From NCBI GenBank assembly GCA_947458745.1, contig CANGYQ010000007.1:124001-188000 (forward strand): a stretch of 64,000 nt of DNA, in the 5' to 3' direction. The position numbers were made by a program, and so were the translations under genes. The notes under the pieces were generated by a model, which saw only the letters and a program-made list of their open reading frames with translations, made no database searches and was not told where the DNA came from. Shown piece after piece: positions 17,630-25,564 of this stretch. Each line of letters begins with the position of its first letter. Positions within the stretch are counted from its first letter, which is position 1. The DNA is from Bryobacteraceae bacterium (GTDB taxonomy: Bacteria > Acidobacteriota > Terriglobia > Bryobacterales > Bryobacteraceae).

Positions 17630-17884
17630 GCGGCCGACAAGGTTCCAGTCCGCGTCACCATCTACGGGCAGACGTTTACCGTTCTGACCGACGGCAACCC
17701 GCGCGATCTTGAAGCGCTGGCGGGCGAGATCAGCGGCTTGCTCTCCACCCTGGCCTCACGCACGGGCGTCGGCGACACCGCCCGCGTCGCTCTGCTGGCC
17801 TGCCTTCATCTGGCTGATGAAAACCGCCGCCTCAAAGGGCGACTGGAAGGTATCAGCGAGGCGCTGGCGGCGATTGAAGCTTAG
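17630..17884 (+). CDS. zapA: Cell division protein ZapA, apparent GCG start
   Basis: An open frame reads (start)ADKVPVRVTIYGQTFTVLT to ACLHLADENRRLKGRLEGIS and stops at 17884: 84 residues, a clear ZapA by its N-terminal strand pattern and C-terminal helix. ZapA promotes FtsZ bundling at the division ring. There is no ATG, GTG or TTG between the upstream in-frame TAA (17615-17617) and the conserved domain. The best start is GCG at 17630, 7 nt after AAGGGAG, where GTG would be expected. This is either a point error or mutation, or a rare start codon. A probable 6S RNA follows, as in many bacteria. Confidence 0.8.
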   Translation, partial: AADKVPVRVTIYGQTFTVLTDGNPRDLEALAGEISGLLSTLASRTGVGDTARVALLACLHLADENRRLKGRLEGISEALAAIEA

Positions 17885-17889
17885 CAGGC

Positions 17890-18035
17890 TGTGGGACGGA
17901 GATCTACGGTACTGGATTGAGGCCCTGGCAAGCTGCGGGGAAAGAGAACCCACCGCTGCACGCGCGCGACGCGCTCTCCGGAACACTTCAGTTGGTTCTG
18001 TGACGTCTCGTCGGGCGGCCGGCCACTATCGCCCG
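17890..18035 (+). ncRNA. ssrS: Candidate 6S RNA
   Basis: The 150 bp after zapA contain no gene on the plus strand and can fold into one long rod. GACGGAGA (17895-17902) pairs with TCTCGTC (18006-18012) with one bulge. An inner region with GGGGAAAGAGAACCCACC and a GCGCGC/GCGC hairpin follows, then GGGCG (18013-18017) / CGCCC (18030-18034) as a possible terminator stem. The zapA-ssrS order is a common arrangement. The assignment rests on position and folding by eye, not on a covariance search. Confidence 0.5.
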
Positions 18036-18254
18036 TTAGCGGACCAGGCGCGCAATCAGAGGTAGTGTCGAGCCAACAGCCGCGGCAATTCCCAGCCAAC
18101 CCAGGCGCTCCGCCCAGGCCAAGGGCTGCATGACACGCTGCTGGCGCTCCCGCTGCGCCTGCAACTCGGCCCGCCAGTAGAGAATCTCAGGCGGAGGGCC
18201 TTGCGGCTCACCCAAATCGGCTTCGAGTGCCTGCAGCAACTGTTCGTCGTTCAT
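18036..18254 (-). CDS. Small single-pass membrane protein coupled to ECF sigma factor
   Basis: 72 residues: MNDEQLLQALEADLGEPQGP, a basic amphipathic stretch rich in Glu/Arg/Gln, then one C-terminal membrane helix (WLGIAAAVGSTLPLIARLV). The ATG overlaps the stop of the ECF sigma gene (ATGA). Position and size suggest an anti-sigma factor, but the usual zinc-binding HxxxCxxC motif is absent. It may be a short membrane tether for the sigma factor. Confidence 0.65.
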   Translation of the reverse strand: MNDEQLLQALEADLGEPQGPPPEILYWRAELQAQRERQQRVMQPLAWAERLGWLGIAAAVGSTLPLIARLVR

Positions 18255-18820
18255 GGCTGGAGTCCTTTCTTTTTGAGGATCGCACCTAAACGGTGCCGGG
18301 CGCGCAGCAGGAGGCCGCGGACGCTGGATTCCTTGACGCTCACCACCTCGGCGATCTCGCGGTGCGAGAGTTGTTCCACATAAGCCAGCCACAGCAGGGC
18401 GCGGTCATGGTGCGACACCTCCCGCAGAGCGCGCTGCACATCCTCTTGCCGGTCTAGATTATCGTTCGCCGTCCCGCCGGGTAACTCACTGGGCAGCTCC
18501 TCATCCATTGGCCCCGAGCGAAAATGGTCGGTGGTGAGATTGGTGGCGATGCGAAACAGGTAGCCGCGCCGGTGCTCATGCGTCGCATCCGGGGTGAGGC
18601 CGGAGCGAAGCAACCGCAAGTATGCCTCCTGGGCGAGATCTTCGGCCAGGTTCTGGCTGCCGGTGACGCGCACTAAGTAGCCGCGCAGGGAGCGCACGGT
18701 GGCTTCGTGGAAGCGCGCGAACTCCTCTCGCGGAATAGCCAGCAATGGCTTCTCGCCACTGGCGATGGAGGAGATCACGATGCTGTCTTCGAAGCTACTC
18801 ACGTTCCGCGGAGGGCACAA
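18251..18820 (-). CDS. ECF-subfamily RNA polymerase sigma factor
   Basis: 189 residues. Region 2 is visible in RSLRGYLVRVTGSQNLAEDL, AQEAYLRLLRSG and YLFRIATNLTTDHFRS. Region 4 is in VSHHDRALLWLAYVEQLSHR followed by EIAEVVSVKESSVRGLLLRARHRLGAIL. The ATG at 18820 overlaps the upstream membrane gene by 26 bp; a GTG at 18778 is an alternative start. It is flanked on both sides by small membrane proteins, so the three genes probably form one stress-sensing unit. Confidence 0.88.
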   Translation of the reverse strand: MCPPRNVSSFEDSIVISSIASGEKPLLAIPREEFARFHEATVRSLRGYLVRVTGSQNLAEDLAQEAYLRLLRSGLTPDATHEHRRGYLFRIATNLTTDHFRSGPMDEELPSELPGGTANDNLDRQEDVQRALREVSHHDRALLWLAYVEQLSHREIAEVVSVKESSVRGLLLRARHRLGAILKKKGLQP

Positions 18821-19259
18821 ATCCCAGTTTCGCCGACAACAGATACGACGCGGCGGCCGCTGCCAGAAATCCGACGCCCACGGCCAGCACCACCGGCGAC
18901 AAAAAGCCCAGCGTCTCCCAATTGGATTCCGTGCGCGGCACCGCCAGCAGGCCCAAGCCTCCCGCGGTCAACACCGCACCGGCTTGCATCGCGTTCAGGA
19001 TGCGCGAATAGGGGCTCTGAACGACAGCCGAGGGCAGCCGCTCGACATCCAGAAACTTCTTCAGGTCCCCGGTCTGCAGCCAGGCCAGCAGCTCCGGGCT
19101 GGTGCCCAGTTTGTCGACAATCTTCGACATGGTGGCTGATTGCAGATTGGCCAGCTTCTGGTAACGGATGTGGGACAGCGTCATTTTGGCAAGCGCCGCG
19201 GCGGTGTAACCGACAGTGCCCATGACACTGATCATCGAGATCATCTCAGTAGGTTCCAT
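18795..19259 (-). CDS. Membrane protein in the ECF sigma operon
   Basis: 154 residues with one hydrophobic segment near the N-terminus (MISMISVMGTVGYTAAALA) and two near the C-terminus (AGAVLTAGGLGLLAV and VVLAVGVGFLAAAAASYLL), separated by a charged soluble region (about 25-90). No family was recognised. It is the first gene of the ECF operon and overlaps the sigma gene, so a sensory or structural role in that pathway is likely. Confidence 0.65.
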   Translation of the reverse strand: MEPTEMISMISVMGTVGYTAAALAKMTLSHIRYQKLANLQSATMSKIVDKLGTSPELLAWLQTGDLKKFLDVERLPSAVVQSPYSRILNAMQAGAVLTAGGLGLLAVPRTESNWETLGFLSPVVLAVGVGFLAAAAASYLLSAKLGFVPSAERE

Positions 19260-19261
19260 AC

Positions 19262-19318
19262 ACCGTTAGGAACGGTCTACAACGGAGAATGTAGACACCG
19301 CGCGGTATCTTTTCGTTC
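19262..19318 (-). promoter_or_regulatory. Palindrome-rich promoter region of the ECF operon
   Basis: Three inverted repeats are packed here: ACCGTT-AGG-AACGGT (19262-19276), GTCTAC-N10-GTAGAC (19275-19296) and the perfect palindrome ACCGCGCGGT (19297-19306). On the minus strand GAAC (19315-19318) and GTCTAC (19291-19296), 18 bp apart, resemble ECF-type -35 and -10 elements, so the operon may be autoregulated. Confidence 0.45.
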
Positions 19319-19379
19319 AAGCGTGGATCGCACTTCGCCCACGCTGCCCCCTGTAGACCAACTGCGAGAGGGTGAAGGG

Positions 19380-20540
19380 CTAAGCGTAGCGGTGCTTCAA
19401 CCGTAGGAAAGGGTCTTCCAGGAACCGCTTGGAAAGCGCAGCCACCAGGTAGGCGGACCCAATAATCACCGCCACCTGCATTGCCAGCGCCATCCGGGGG
19501 CCAAACTGCGCCACCGTATCGATACCGGCTCTTTTCAGCAGCGTCACGTAAGCATCACCCAAGCTGAGGTGCACCATGTAGATGCAATAGCTGTAATCAC
19601 TGGTGATCCGCAAAAAGCCGCTCCGCAACACCGCCGTCACGGCTGATCCGCGCAGCGTGAGCGCGGCCAGGATCGCCGCTCCGAACACGAGTTGGACCTG
19701 ACTGTAGCGAAGTGCTACTGCTGCCACCGTCTTGGTCCCAAGGATGCCGTAGGGCACTCCGAGGGCAGTGATGAGAAGCGAAAGGGCAACCATCGCCGCC
19801 GCCAACTGCAGCGACCTTTGCCGCGTCTGGGCAGCGGAGCGCCACCAGATGGCCAGCAGTGCCCCCAGCGCCAGGCCGTCAAAGCGAAACTGCGAGAACT
19901 CGTAGATCTGGTCAATTTTTACCCATTGGTTGGCCGCCGCCAACCCCCGCAGTATGGGAGTGCCCACCCAAATCGCCAAGGCCGAAACCGCCAAAGCATT
20001 CCGGGAGAGAAAGCGCGCCCCCAGCGGCCAGATCAGGTAGAAATGCTCCTCCACCGCCAGCGACCAGTAGACGCCGGGCCCGTGCGGCACGGCCGCGCCA
20101 AAGGCCGACGCAAAGTTGGCCATGAAGAACAACGTGACTAGAAAGAAGCTGGAATAGGTAGCACCGTAGAAGTACCAGCTCACCACCAAAGTCACAAAGT
20201 AGAGCGGCATGATGCGCAAGACGCGCCGCAGGTAAAAATTACGGAAGTAATGCGGCTTCAGGCGCGAATCGATCAAGATGCCCGAAATCAGCAAGCCGGA
20301 GAGGACAAAGAAGAGGTCAACCCCCAGCCATCCCTTGCCGAGAACCGCCCTGATGAAGCCGGGCACTCCATCCAGCGCCCCTTCAATGCTGCCATAGGCA
20401 AACAGAGCATGCGTCACCAATACTGCAAGCGCGGCAATGGCGCGAAATCCATCCAGTTCGGGAATTCGGCTTTCAGATGCGTGCGACGGGCGTGCAGGCA
20501 CAGGAGGGCTTACAGCAATCGGTTCCACCAAAGCCAACAT
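19380..20540 (-). CDS. Membrane acyltransferase, acyltransferase-3 family (OafA/YrhL-like)
   Basis: 386 residues from the ATG at 20540 (a GTG at 20588 is an alternative). About ten membrane helices. Family motifs: ELDGFRAIAALAVLVTHALF with the conserved Arg and His, GWLGVDLFFVLSGLLIS and YWSLAVEEHFYLIWP. These enzymes O-acylate cell-surface sugars using cytoplasmic acyl-CoA. The long C-terminal SGNH domain of some members is absent. The polysaccharide target is unknown; it stands alone. Confidence 0.88.
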   Translation of the reverse strand: MLALVEPIAVSPPVPARPSHASESRIPELDGFRAIAALAVLVTHALFAYGSIEGALDGVPGFIRAVLGKGWLGVDLFFVLSGLLISGILIDSRLKPHYFRNFYLRRVLRIMPLYFVTLVVSWYFYGATYSSFFLVTLFFMANFASAFGAAVPHGPGVYWSLAVEEHFYLIWPLGARFLSRNALAVSALAIWVGTPILRGLAAANQWVKIDQIYEFSQFRFDGLALGALLAIWWRSAAQTRQRSLQLAAAMVALSLLITALGVPYGILGTKTVAAVALRYSQVQLVFGAAILAALTLRGSAVTAVLRSGFLRITSDYSYCIYMVHLSLGDAYVTLLKRAGIDTVAQFGPRMALAMQVAVIIGSAYLVAALSKRFLEDPFLRLKHRYA

Positions 20541-20614
20541 ACCATGAGGCCGCGCCTTCGCCTGGCGGCAAAGCCCGCCCCGCGCCACAACGGTAGGGGA
20601 TAGAATGAGGGTTC

Positions 20615-22114
20615 ATGCCTGAAACCTTGTCGGATATCGGCCTCGTCGGCCTAGCCGTGATGGGCCAGAACCTCGCCCTGAATATCGCGGACCACGGCTT
20701 CCGCATTTCGGTCTACAACCGGACCAAGGAGACGATGGAGAAGTTCGTCGCCGAGAACCCGTCCACGCCCGGTGGGGTGCACGGTGAAGTCACGCTGGAA
20801 GGATTTGTGGCATCGCTCAAGCGCCCCCGGAAGGTGATCATCCTGGTGAAGGCCGGTGGCCCCACCGATGCCGTGATTGATGGCCTGATTCCGCTGCTCG
20901 AACCCGGCGACATCATCATCGACGGTGGCAACGCCCTGTGGACCGATACCATCCGTCGCGAGAAGGCGCTGGCCGCCAAGAATCTCCGCTTCATCGGCTC
21001 CGGCGTTTCGGGCGGTGAAGAAGGTGCGCGCTTCGGCCCGTCCCTGATGCCCGGCGGCGAGCATGCCGCGTATCTCGAAATCGAGCCCATCTGGAATGCC
21101 ATCGCCGCCAAAGTGGACGACCAGACGGGCAAACCGCTGATGGGGGCCATGCCGGGTCACCCGATCGAGGGCGGTGTCCCCTGCTCCACCTACATTGGGC
21201 CCAACGGCGCCGGCCACTACGTGAAGATGGTCCACAACGGCATCGAGTATGGCGACATGCAGATGATCTGCGAAGCCTATTCGCTGCTGCGGCTGGCGGG
21301 CCTGACGCCCAAAGAAGCGGGCGATGTGTTTGCCGAATGGAACACCGGCTTGCTGGATTCGTTCCTGATCGAGATCACGGCCGATATTCTCCACCAGACT
21401 GACCCGACCACCGGCGCTCCGTTTGTCGACATCGTGCTGGATACGGCCGGGCAGAAGGGCACCGGCAAGTGGACCTCCACCAACGCGCTCGACATGGGCG
21501 TGCCGGCGCCCACCGTCGCAGAAGCCGTGTTCGCCCGCTTCTTAAGCGCGGTGAAGGAAGAGCGCGTGGCCGCCGCCAATATCTTGACCGGCCCCAGCCT
21601 GCCATTCACCGGCGACCGGGCGGAGTTCATTGCTGCGGTGCATGATGCGCTCTACTGCTCCAAGATTTGCGCCTATGCCCAGGGCTTCCAGTTGATGCGC
21701 GCCGCGCAGGCGGAATACCACTGGACACTGCCGTTTGGCGAGATCGCCCGCATCTTCCGTGGAGGCTGCATCATCCGGGCTCGCTTCCTGCAGAAGATCA
21801 CGGAGGCGTATCAGAACAACGCAACGCTGACCAACCTGCTGCTGGACCCGTACTTTAAGAGCGAAATCGACCGCGCACAGACCAACTGGCGCAATGTGAT
21901 CGCGCTGGCGGCCACGCATGGCGTGCCGGCACCCACGTTCTACTCGGCGCTGTCGTATTACGATGGCTACCGCAGCGCCCGCCTGCCGGCCAACCTGCTG
22001 CAATCGCAGCGCGACTTCTTTGGCGCGCACACCTATGAGCGCGTCGATCAACCGCGCGGCAAGTTCTTCCACCTGGATTGGCCGGAGCCCGGTCGCCCGC
22101 AGTTGGAAGTTTAG
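20615..22114 (+). CDS. gnd: 6-phosphogluconate dehydrogenase, decarboxylating
   Basis: 499 residues. The N-terminal Rossmann domain begins [21 protein letters not shown]. The catalytic region has [36 protein letters not shown] and [20 protein letters not shown], and the C-terminal tail reaches into the neighbouring subunit in this dimeric enzyme. It makes ribulose-5-phosphate and NADPH in the oxidative pentose phosphate pathway. No zwf or pgl is adjacent. Confidence 0.97.
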   Translation: MPETLSDIGLVGLAVMGQNLALNIADHGFRISVYNRTKETMEKFVAENPSTPGGVHGEVTLEGFVASLKRPRKVIILVKAGGPTDAVIDGLIPLLEPGDIIIDGGNALWTDTIRREKALAAKNLRFIGSGVSGGEEGARFGPSLMPGGEHAAYLEIEPIWNAIAAKVDDQTGKPLMGAMPGHPIEGGVPCSTYIGPNGAGHYVKMVHNGIEYGDMQMICEAYSLLRLAGLTPKEAGDVFAEWNTGLLDSFLIEITADILHQTDPTTGAPFVDIVLDTAGQKGTGKWTSTNALDMGVPAPTVAEAVFARFLSAVKEERVAAANILTGPSLPFTGDRAEFIAAVHDALYCSKICAYAQGFQLMRAAQAEYHWTLPFGEIARIFRGGCIIRARFLQKITEAYQNNATLTNLLLDPYFKSEIDRAQTNWRNVIALAATHGVPAPTFYSALSYYDGYRSARLPANLLQSQRDFFGAHTYERVDQPRGKFFHLDWPEPGRPQLEV

Positions 22115-22120
22115 GTTCGC

Positions 22121-23125
22121 GTGCGCCAGCCCTCAGAGCCATTACGCGCGACGGAGGAGGCCTACCAGCCTACTCCGCTTCTGGTCGACGCGGTGGATGA
22201 CACCGCCGACAAGAACCGTGATCTCGGTCTGGGCGACAAGCTGGCGGAACGGGTGGGAGGCGGCCGGGTCCTCAATCAGAACGGCCGCTTCAACGTCCGG
22301 CGATCGGGCACCGATCCCTGGAACCCGATCAACCTCTATCACACGCTGCTGACGCTCTCCTGGCCCCAGTTTTTTGGGTTGGCGGTGGGCGGCTACTTTG
22401 TGGTGAATCTGTTTTTCGCCCTGATGTTTCTGGCCTGCGGGCCCGGCGCGCTGGAAGGTGCGCGGCTGGAACCGTTTTCAGCCCGCTTCCAGGATTGCTT
22501 CTTCTTCAGCATCCAGACGGTGGCCACCATTGGCTACGGCAAGATCGTCCCCCACTCCCCGGCTGCCAACTTTCTCGTGGCCTTTGCCGCACTGGCGGGT
22601 TTACTGGGCTTTGCCTTCGTTACCGGGTTGTTGTTTGCCCGCTTCTCCCGGCCGATGGCGAAGATGGTCTTCAGCAAGTGCGCCGTGATCGGACCGTATC
22701 AGGGCAAGCTGGGTCTGATGTTCCGGCTGGCCAATCAGCGGAGCAACGAGTTGAGTGAAGTAACCGCCACGGTGGTCCTGGTGCGGTGGGAGTGGACGGG
22801 GGACCGCAAGCAACGCCGCTTCAACCAGCTCCCACTGGAGCGGGATAAGATCTCGTTCCTGCCCTGGCATTGGGTAGTGGTCCACCCGATTGATGAGAAG
22901 AGCCCGCTCTATGGTGTCACGGAGGCAGAATTGGCCGAATCTGAGCCGGAGATTCTGATTTTGGTGACGGCGATGGACGAGACGTTCTCGCAAGTGGTCC
23001 ACACTCGCATGTCTTACCACGGCCAGGAAGTGGTGTGGAACGCCAAGTTCGCCCCCTTGAACAACCCCCAATCACCGCTTGAGGTGGATCTAACGCGGAT
23101 CCACGATATTCAACGGCTAGGGTAG
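22121..23125 (+). CDS. KirBac-type inward-rectifier potassium channel
   Basis: 334 residues with a GTG start 6 bp after gnd. A slide helix (DPWNPINLYHTLLTLSWPQF), outer helix (about 82-105), pore helix with selectivity filter TIGYG (136-140) and inner helix (149-172) are followed by a cytoplasmic immunoglobulin-like domain (about 180-325: LMFRLANQRSNELSEVTATVVL, HWVVVHPIDEKSPLYG). This is the full Kir architecture. In bacteria the physiological role of Kir channels is not well known; the gnd-Kir adjacency has no obvious metabolic logic. Confidence 0.93.
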   Translation: MRQPSEPLRATEEAYQPTPLLVDAVDDTADKNRDLGLGDKLAERVGGGRVLNQNGRFNVRRSGTDPWNPINLYHTLLTLSWPQFFGLAVGGYFVVNLFFALMFLACGPGALEGARLEPFSARFQDCFFFSIQTVATIGYGKIVPHSPAANFLVAFAALAGLLGFAFVTGLLFARFSRPMAKMVFSKCAVIGPYQGKLGLMFRLANQRSNELSEVTATVVLVRWEWTGDRKQRRFNQLPLERDKISFLPWHWVVVHPIDEKSPLYGVTEAELAESEPEILILVTAMDETFSQVVHTRMSYHGQEVVWNAKFAPLNNPQSPLEVDLTRIHDIQRLG

Positions 23126-23146
23126 TTGGGGCTTGAGGAGGAAGCC

Positions 23147-23497
23147 ATGCACCGCCGTTACCTCGATGGCGCTTTCGTAGCAATCAAGCTGTTGCACACG
23201 GTGGTCTGGGCCTTCTTCGCCATCTGCATCGTAGCGATTCCTATTGCCGCTGCCCGGGATGATTTCCGCTGGGCGGCTATCCTGACCGGTCTGGTTTTGT
23301 TGGAGTGCGCCGTGCTGGCGGTAAACCACCGACGGTGTCCGCTGACCGATCTGGCGGGCCGCTACACGGACGATCGCCGCGACAACTTCGACATCTATTT
23401 GCCTCTGTGGTTGGCCCGACACAACAAGACCATCTTTGGCACGTTGTTCATCGCGGGAGGGCTCTTCGCTCTCGGAAAGTGGTGGAGTTTGGGGTGA
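23147..23497 (+). CDS. Small membrane protein, 116 aa
   Basis: The ATG at 23147 is chosen because GAGGAGG sits just upstream; the frame is open back to the Kir stop. Three membrane segments (IKLLHTVVWAFFAICIVAI, WAAILTGLVLLECAVLAVN, IFGTLFIAGGLFALGKWW) flank a loop with CPLTDLAGRYTDDRRDNFDIYL. The CPLT element recalls the DUF2784-like group of small membrane proteins, but the match is only partial. Function unknown; probably cotranscribed with the channel. Confidence 0.65.
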   Translation: MHRRYLDGAFVAIKLLHTVVWAFFAICIVAIPIAAARDDFRWAAILTGLVLLECAVLAVNHRRCPLTDLAGRYTDDRRDNFDIYLPLWLARHNKTIFGTLFIAGGLFALGKWWSLG

Positions 23498-23608
23498 CCG
23501 GTGGTGACGGCCCTGCGATGTTCGACCTGTGTTCTGGTGCTATCGACCCAGGACACTTTTGACTTGGGTGGGTCAACGGCCTTCATGCTTGAAAGATATC
23601 GCCTTACC

Positions 23609-24259
23609 CTAGCACCGTCCATCGCGGCCCGGCCCGCCACCTCGGGCCAGCCCAGCCAAGTGTTGCCGGAGCTCTTCAAACCGGGGCCCAACTAGGCCGA
23701 GCGACGGATGGTACGGTAAGCCCGAATGTTCCAAGCTCGCGAACTCAAGCGCCGCCTTCGCGTGCAGCCGGGCTGCGTCGATCTCGCCGATGGAAGCGGA
23801 TATCAGCGAACTCGCGGCGTGCCATTTGAAAGCATGGGTCGAGAACAACAATCGATTCTGTCTGTGGCTAAGGATCTCAAGCGCCCGCGGGTACTTTTCG
23901 GTTTGACCGGTCGTCGCGAGCAAAAAGGGAAGCTCAATGCACGCCTCGGAATAGACGCCGGGGTATTCGATCTCTCGATCCACTGCGCGCTCGAACGCGG
24001 CAACGGCCTGTTCCATATCGCCAAGAGCATAGAATGCCGTGCCCTGGTCATAGTAGGCTTGCGAGCGATCAAACTCGTCACTCGTCGAAAAGTATTGATC
24101 CAGAAGCCGGAGCGCCGTCTGTGGATGCGACCTTGCCAGAATGCCGGCCTGTATTCTCAGGTACTGGGCTTTCTTTCGTGCCCGCTTCAACTGTGCGAGA
24201 AACTGCGCCTCGATCTCGACACTCCAGTCTCGGTTTCGGTACCAATCGTATCGGCCCAC
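23609..24259 (-). CDS. TPR-like helical repeat protein
   Basis: 216 residues, no signal peptide. TPR-type helices are clear in the middle (FDRSQAYYDQGTAFYALGD then MEQAVAAFERAVDREIEYPG). The N-terminus is charged and aromatic (MGRYDWYRNRDWSVEIEAQF). It probably mediates protein interactions in the cytoplasm. Partners cannot be inferred from the neighbours, a membrane protein and a UroD-fold protein on the other strand. Confidence 0.65.
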   Translation of the reverse strand: MGRYDWYRNRDWSVEIEAQFLAQLKRARKKAQYLRIQAGILARSHPQTALRLLDQYFSTSDEFDRSQAYYDQGTAFYALGDMEQAVAAFERAVDREIEYPGVYSEACIELPFLLATTGQTEKYPRALEILSHRQNRLLFSTHAFKWHAASSLISASIGEIDAARLHAKAALEFASLEHSGLPYHPSLGLVGPRFEELRQHLAGLARGGGPGRDGRC

Positions 24260-24338
24260 TTACATTGGTCTCCTGAATTTCTGCCCTGTTCGCCAGTCTA
24301 GCCGACAGTGGCCTGACGACCTGGCGTATGCTCTAAAC

Positions 24339-25367
24339 ATGAATCGGCGCTCATTCCTGAAAGTCTCTCCAGCAGCAGGCACGTTGTTTGCGGCTCGCTC
24401 CGCCAAATCGGCTGCCGGTCCGGCCAACAAGCGGGAGCGGATGATGCAGTGGCTTGCGGGCAAGACCGACCCCAGCTACACGCCCGCGGCCTTCTTTCTT
24501 CACTTCGGCGATCCCTATAAGGCAGGCTCCGCGGCGGCGCAGCGGCACTTGGAGTTCTTTCGCCAGACCGACATGGATTTTCTGAAGATCCAGTTTGAGC
24601 AGACCTATGAGCGGCAGGCGTTTCTCCAGAAGCCCGCCGACTGGTCGAAGCTCACACTGCGCAAGCTCGACTTCTATGAGCCGTTGCTGCAGACCGTACG
24701 CGAGCTCGTGAAGACGTCCAAGAAGGATTCGCTGATCCTGATGACGCTCTATTCGCCGTTTATGTGCGCCGGACACTGCGCCACCTCACCCTTGCTGAAG
24801 CAGCACCTGGAGGAGAATCCGGAAGCAGTGAAAAAGGGCCTGGAGATCTTGACCGAAAGCCAGATGCTGTTTGTGCGCGCTTGCATCAAGGAGGGTGTGG
24901 ACGGCTTCTATATGTCGACGCAAGGCTCCGAGGCGAAGCGCTTTTCCAGCCCCAAGATCTTCCTCGATTACCTGAAGCCCTACGATCTGGTGTCGATGAA
25001 GGAGATCCAGAAGGCCTGCGCGTTCAACATCCTGCACGTCTGTGATTACGTGGCGCCCTACGCGAACTTCGACGCCGTCTACGACTACCCCGGCCACGTC
25101 ATCAACAGCAACATCAAGCTGACCGAAAAAGAGATGTCCGCCCAGGAGATCGCCCGCCTGTTCAAGCGCCCCTTCATGGGCGGCCTGGACCGCCACGGCG
25201 TCATCGCCAAGGGCACGCCGCAGCAGGTGGAGGCGGAGGTGAAGAAGGTGCTGAAGGGCGCCCCCAAGCAGTTCATCCTGGCCGCCGATTGCACCGTGGC
25301 GGGCGACACCGATTGGAAGCGACTGCGCCAGGTGATCGATGTGGCGCACGGCGTGAATCGGGCTTAG
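24339..25367 (+). CDS. UroD-fold (uroporphyrinogen decarboxylase family) protein with Tat signal
   Basis: 342 residues. The N-terminus NRRSFLKVSPAAGTLFAARS is a Tat-like signal, unusual for heme-synthesis UroD, which is cytosolic. The body shows a UroD/methyltransferase-like TIM barrel (DFLKIQFEQ, VDGFYMSTQGSE, LHVCDYVAPYANF, GGLDRHGVI, APKQFILAADCTV). The last segment resembles MtaA/CmuA-type corrinoid methyltransferases and other UroD relatives of unknown substrate. It is likely exported and unlikely to be hemE. An earlier in-frame start at 24141 is rejected in favour of the Tat motif. Confidence 0.75.
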   Translation: MNRRSFLKVSPAAGTLFAARSAKSAAGPANKRERMMQWLAGKTDPSYTPAAFFLHFGDPYKAGSAAAQRHLEFFRQTDMDFLKIQFEQTYERQAFLQKPADWSKLTLRKLDFYEPLLQTVRELVKTSKKDSLILMTLYSPFMCAGHCATSPLLKQHLEENPEAVKKGLEILTESQMLFVRACIKEGVDGFYMSTQGSEAKRFSSPKIFLDYLKPYDLVSMKEIQKACAFNILHVCDYVAPYANFDAVYDYPGHVINSNIKLTEKEMSAQEIARLFKRPFMGGLDRHGVIAKGTPQQVEAEVKKVLKGAPKQFILAADCTVAGDTDWKRLRQVIDVAHGVNRA

Positions 25368-25444
25368 CGCCAGCCGCGCACTTACTGAAACCGCGCACGA
25401 CCCTCGCGTAGGCGGGGCTTGCCGAAATTCTTCTGGCGGTAAGA

Positions 25445-25466
25445 CGGCGGGCCGTTGGACCCGCCG
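25445..25466. terminator. Possible terminator hairpin
   Basis: CGGCGGG (25445-25451) and CCCGCCG (25460-25466) form a 7-bp GC stem around an 8-nt loop, in the 197-bp gap after the UroD-fold gene. No U tract. Nothing else is evident in this gap. Confidence 0.3.
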
Positions 25467-25564
25467 GACGTGGTTCAGAGCCGGAGCCGGCAAAAAATGC
25501 GCGCCGAGTCTCTTCGCCGTCATCCACTAGGGATGAGGAGTCTGCTCCTGGAGCCGCTGTCATA

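Noticed and set aside
17709-18065. Plus-strand ORF over zapA and the following region
   Set aside because: It is out of frame with ZapA and low in recognisable features; the ZapA frame is clearly conserved.
23501-23695. 64-aa plus-strand ORF
   Set aside because: It overlaps the 3' end of the TPR gene on the other strand and has no coding-like features.
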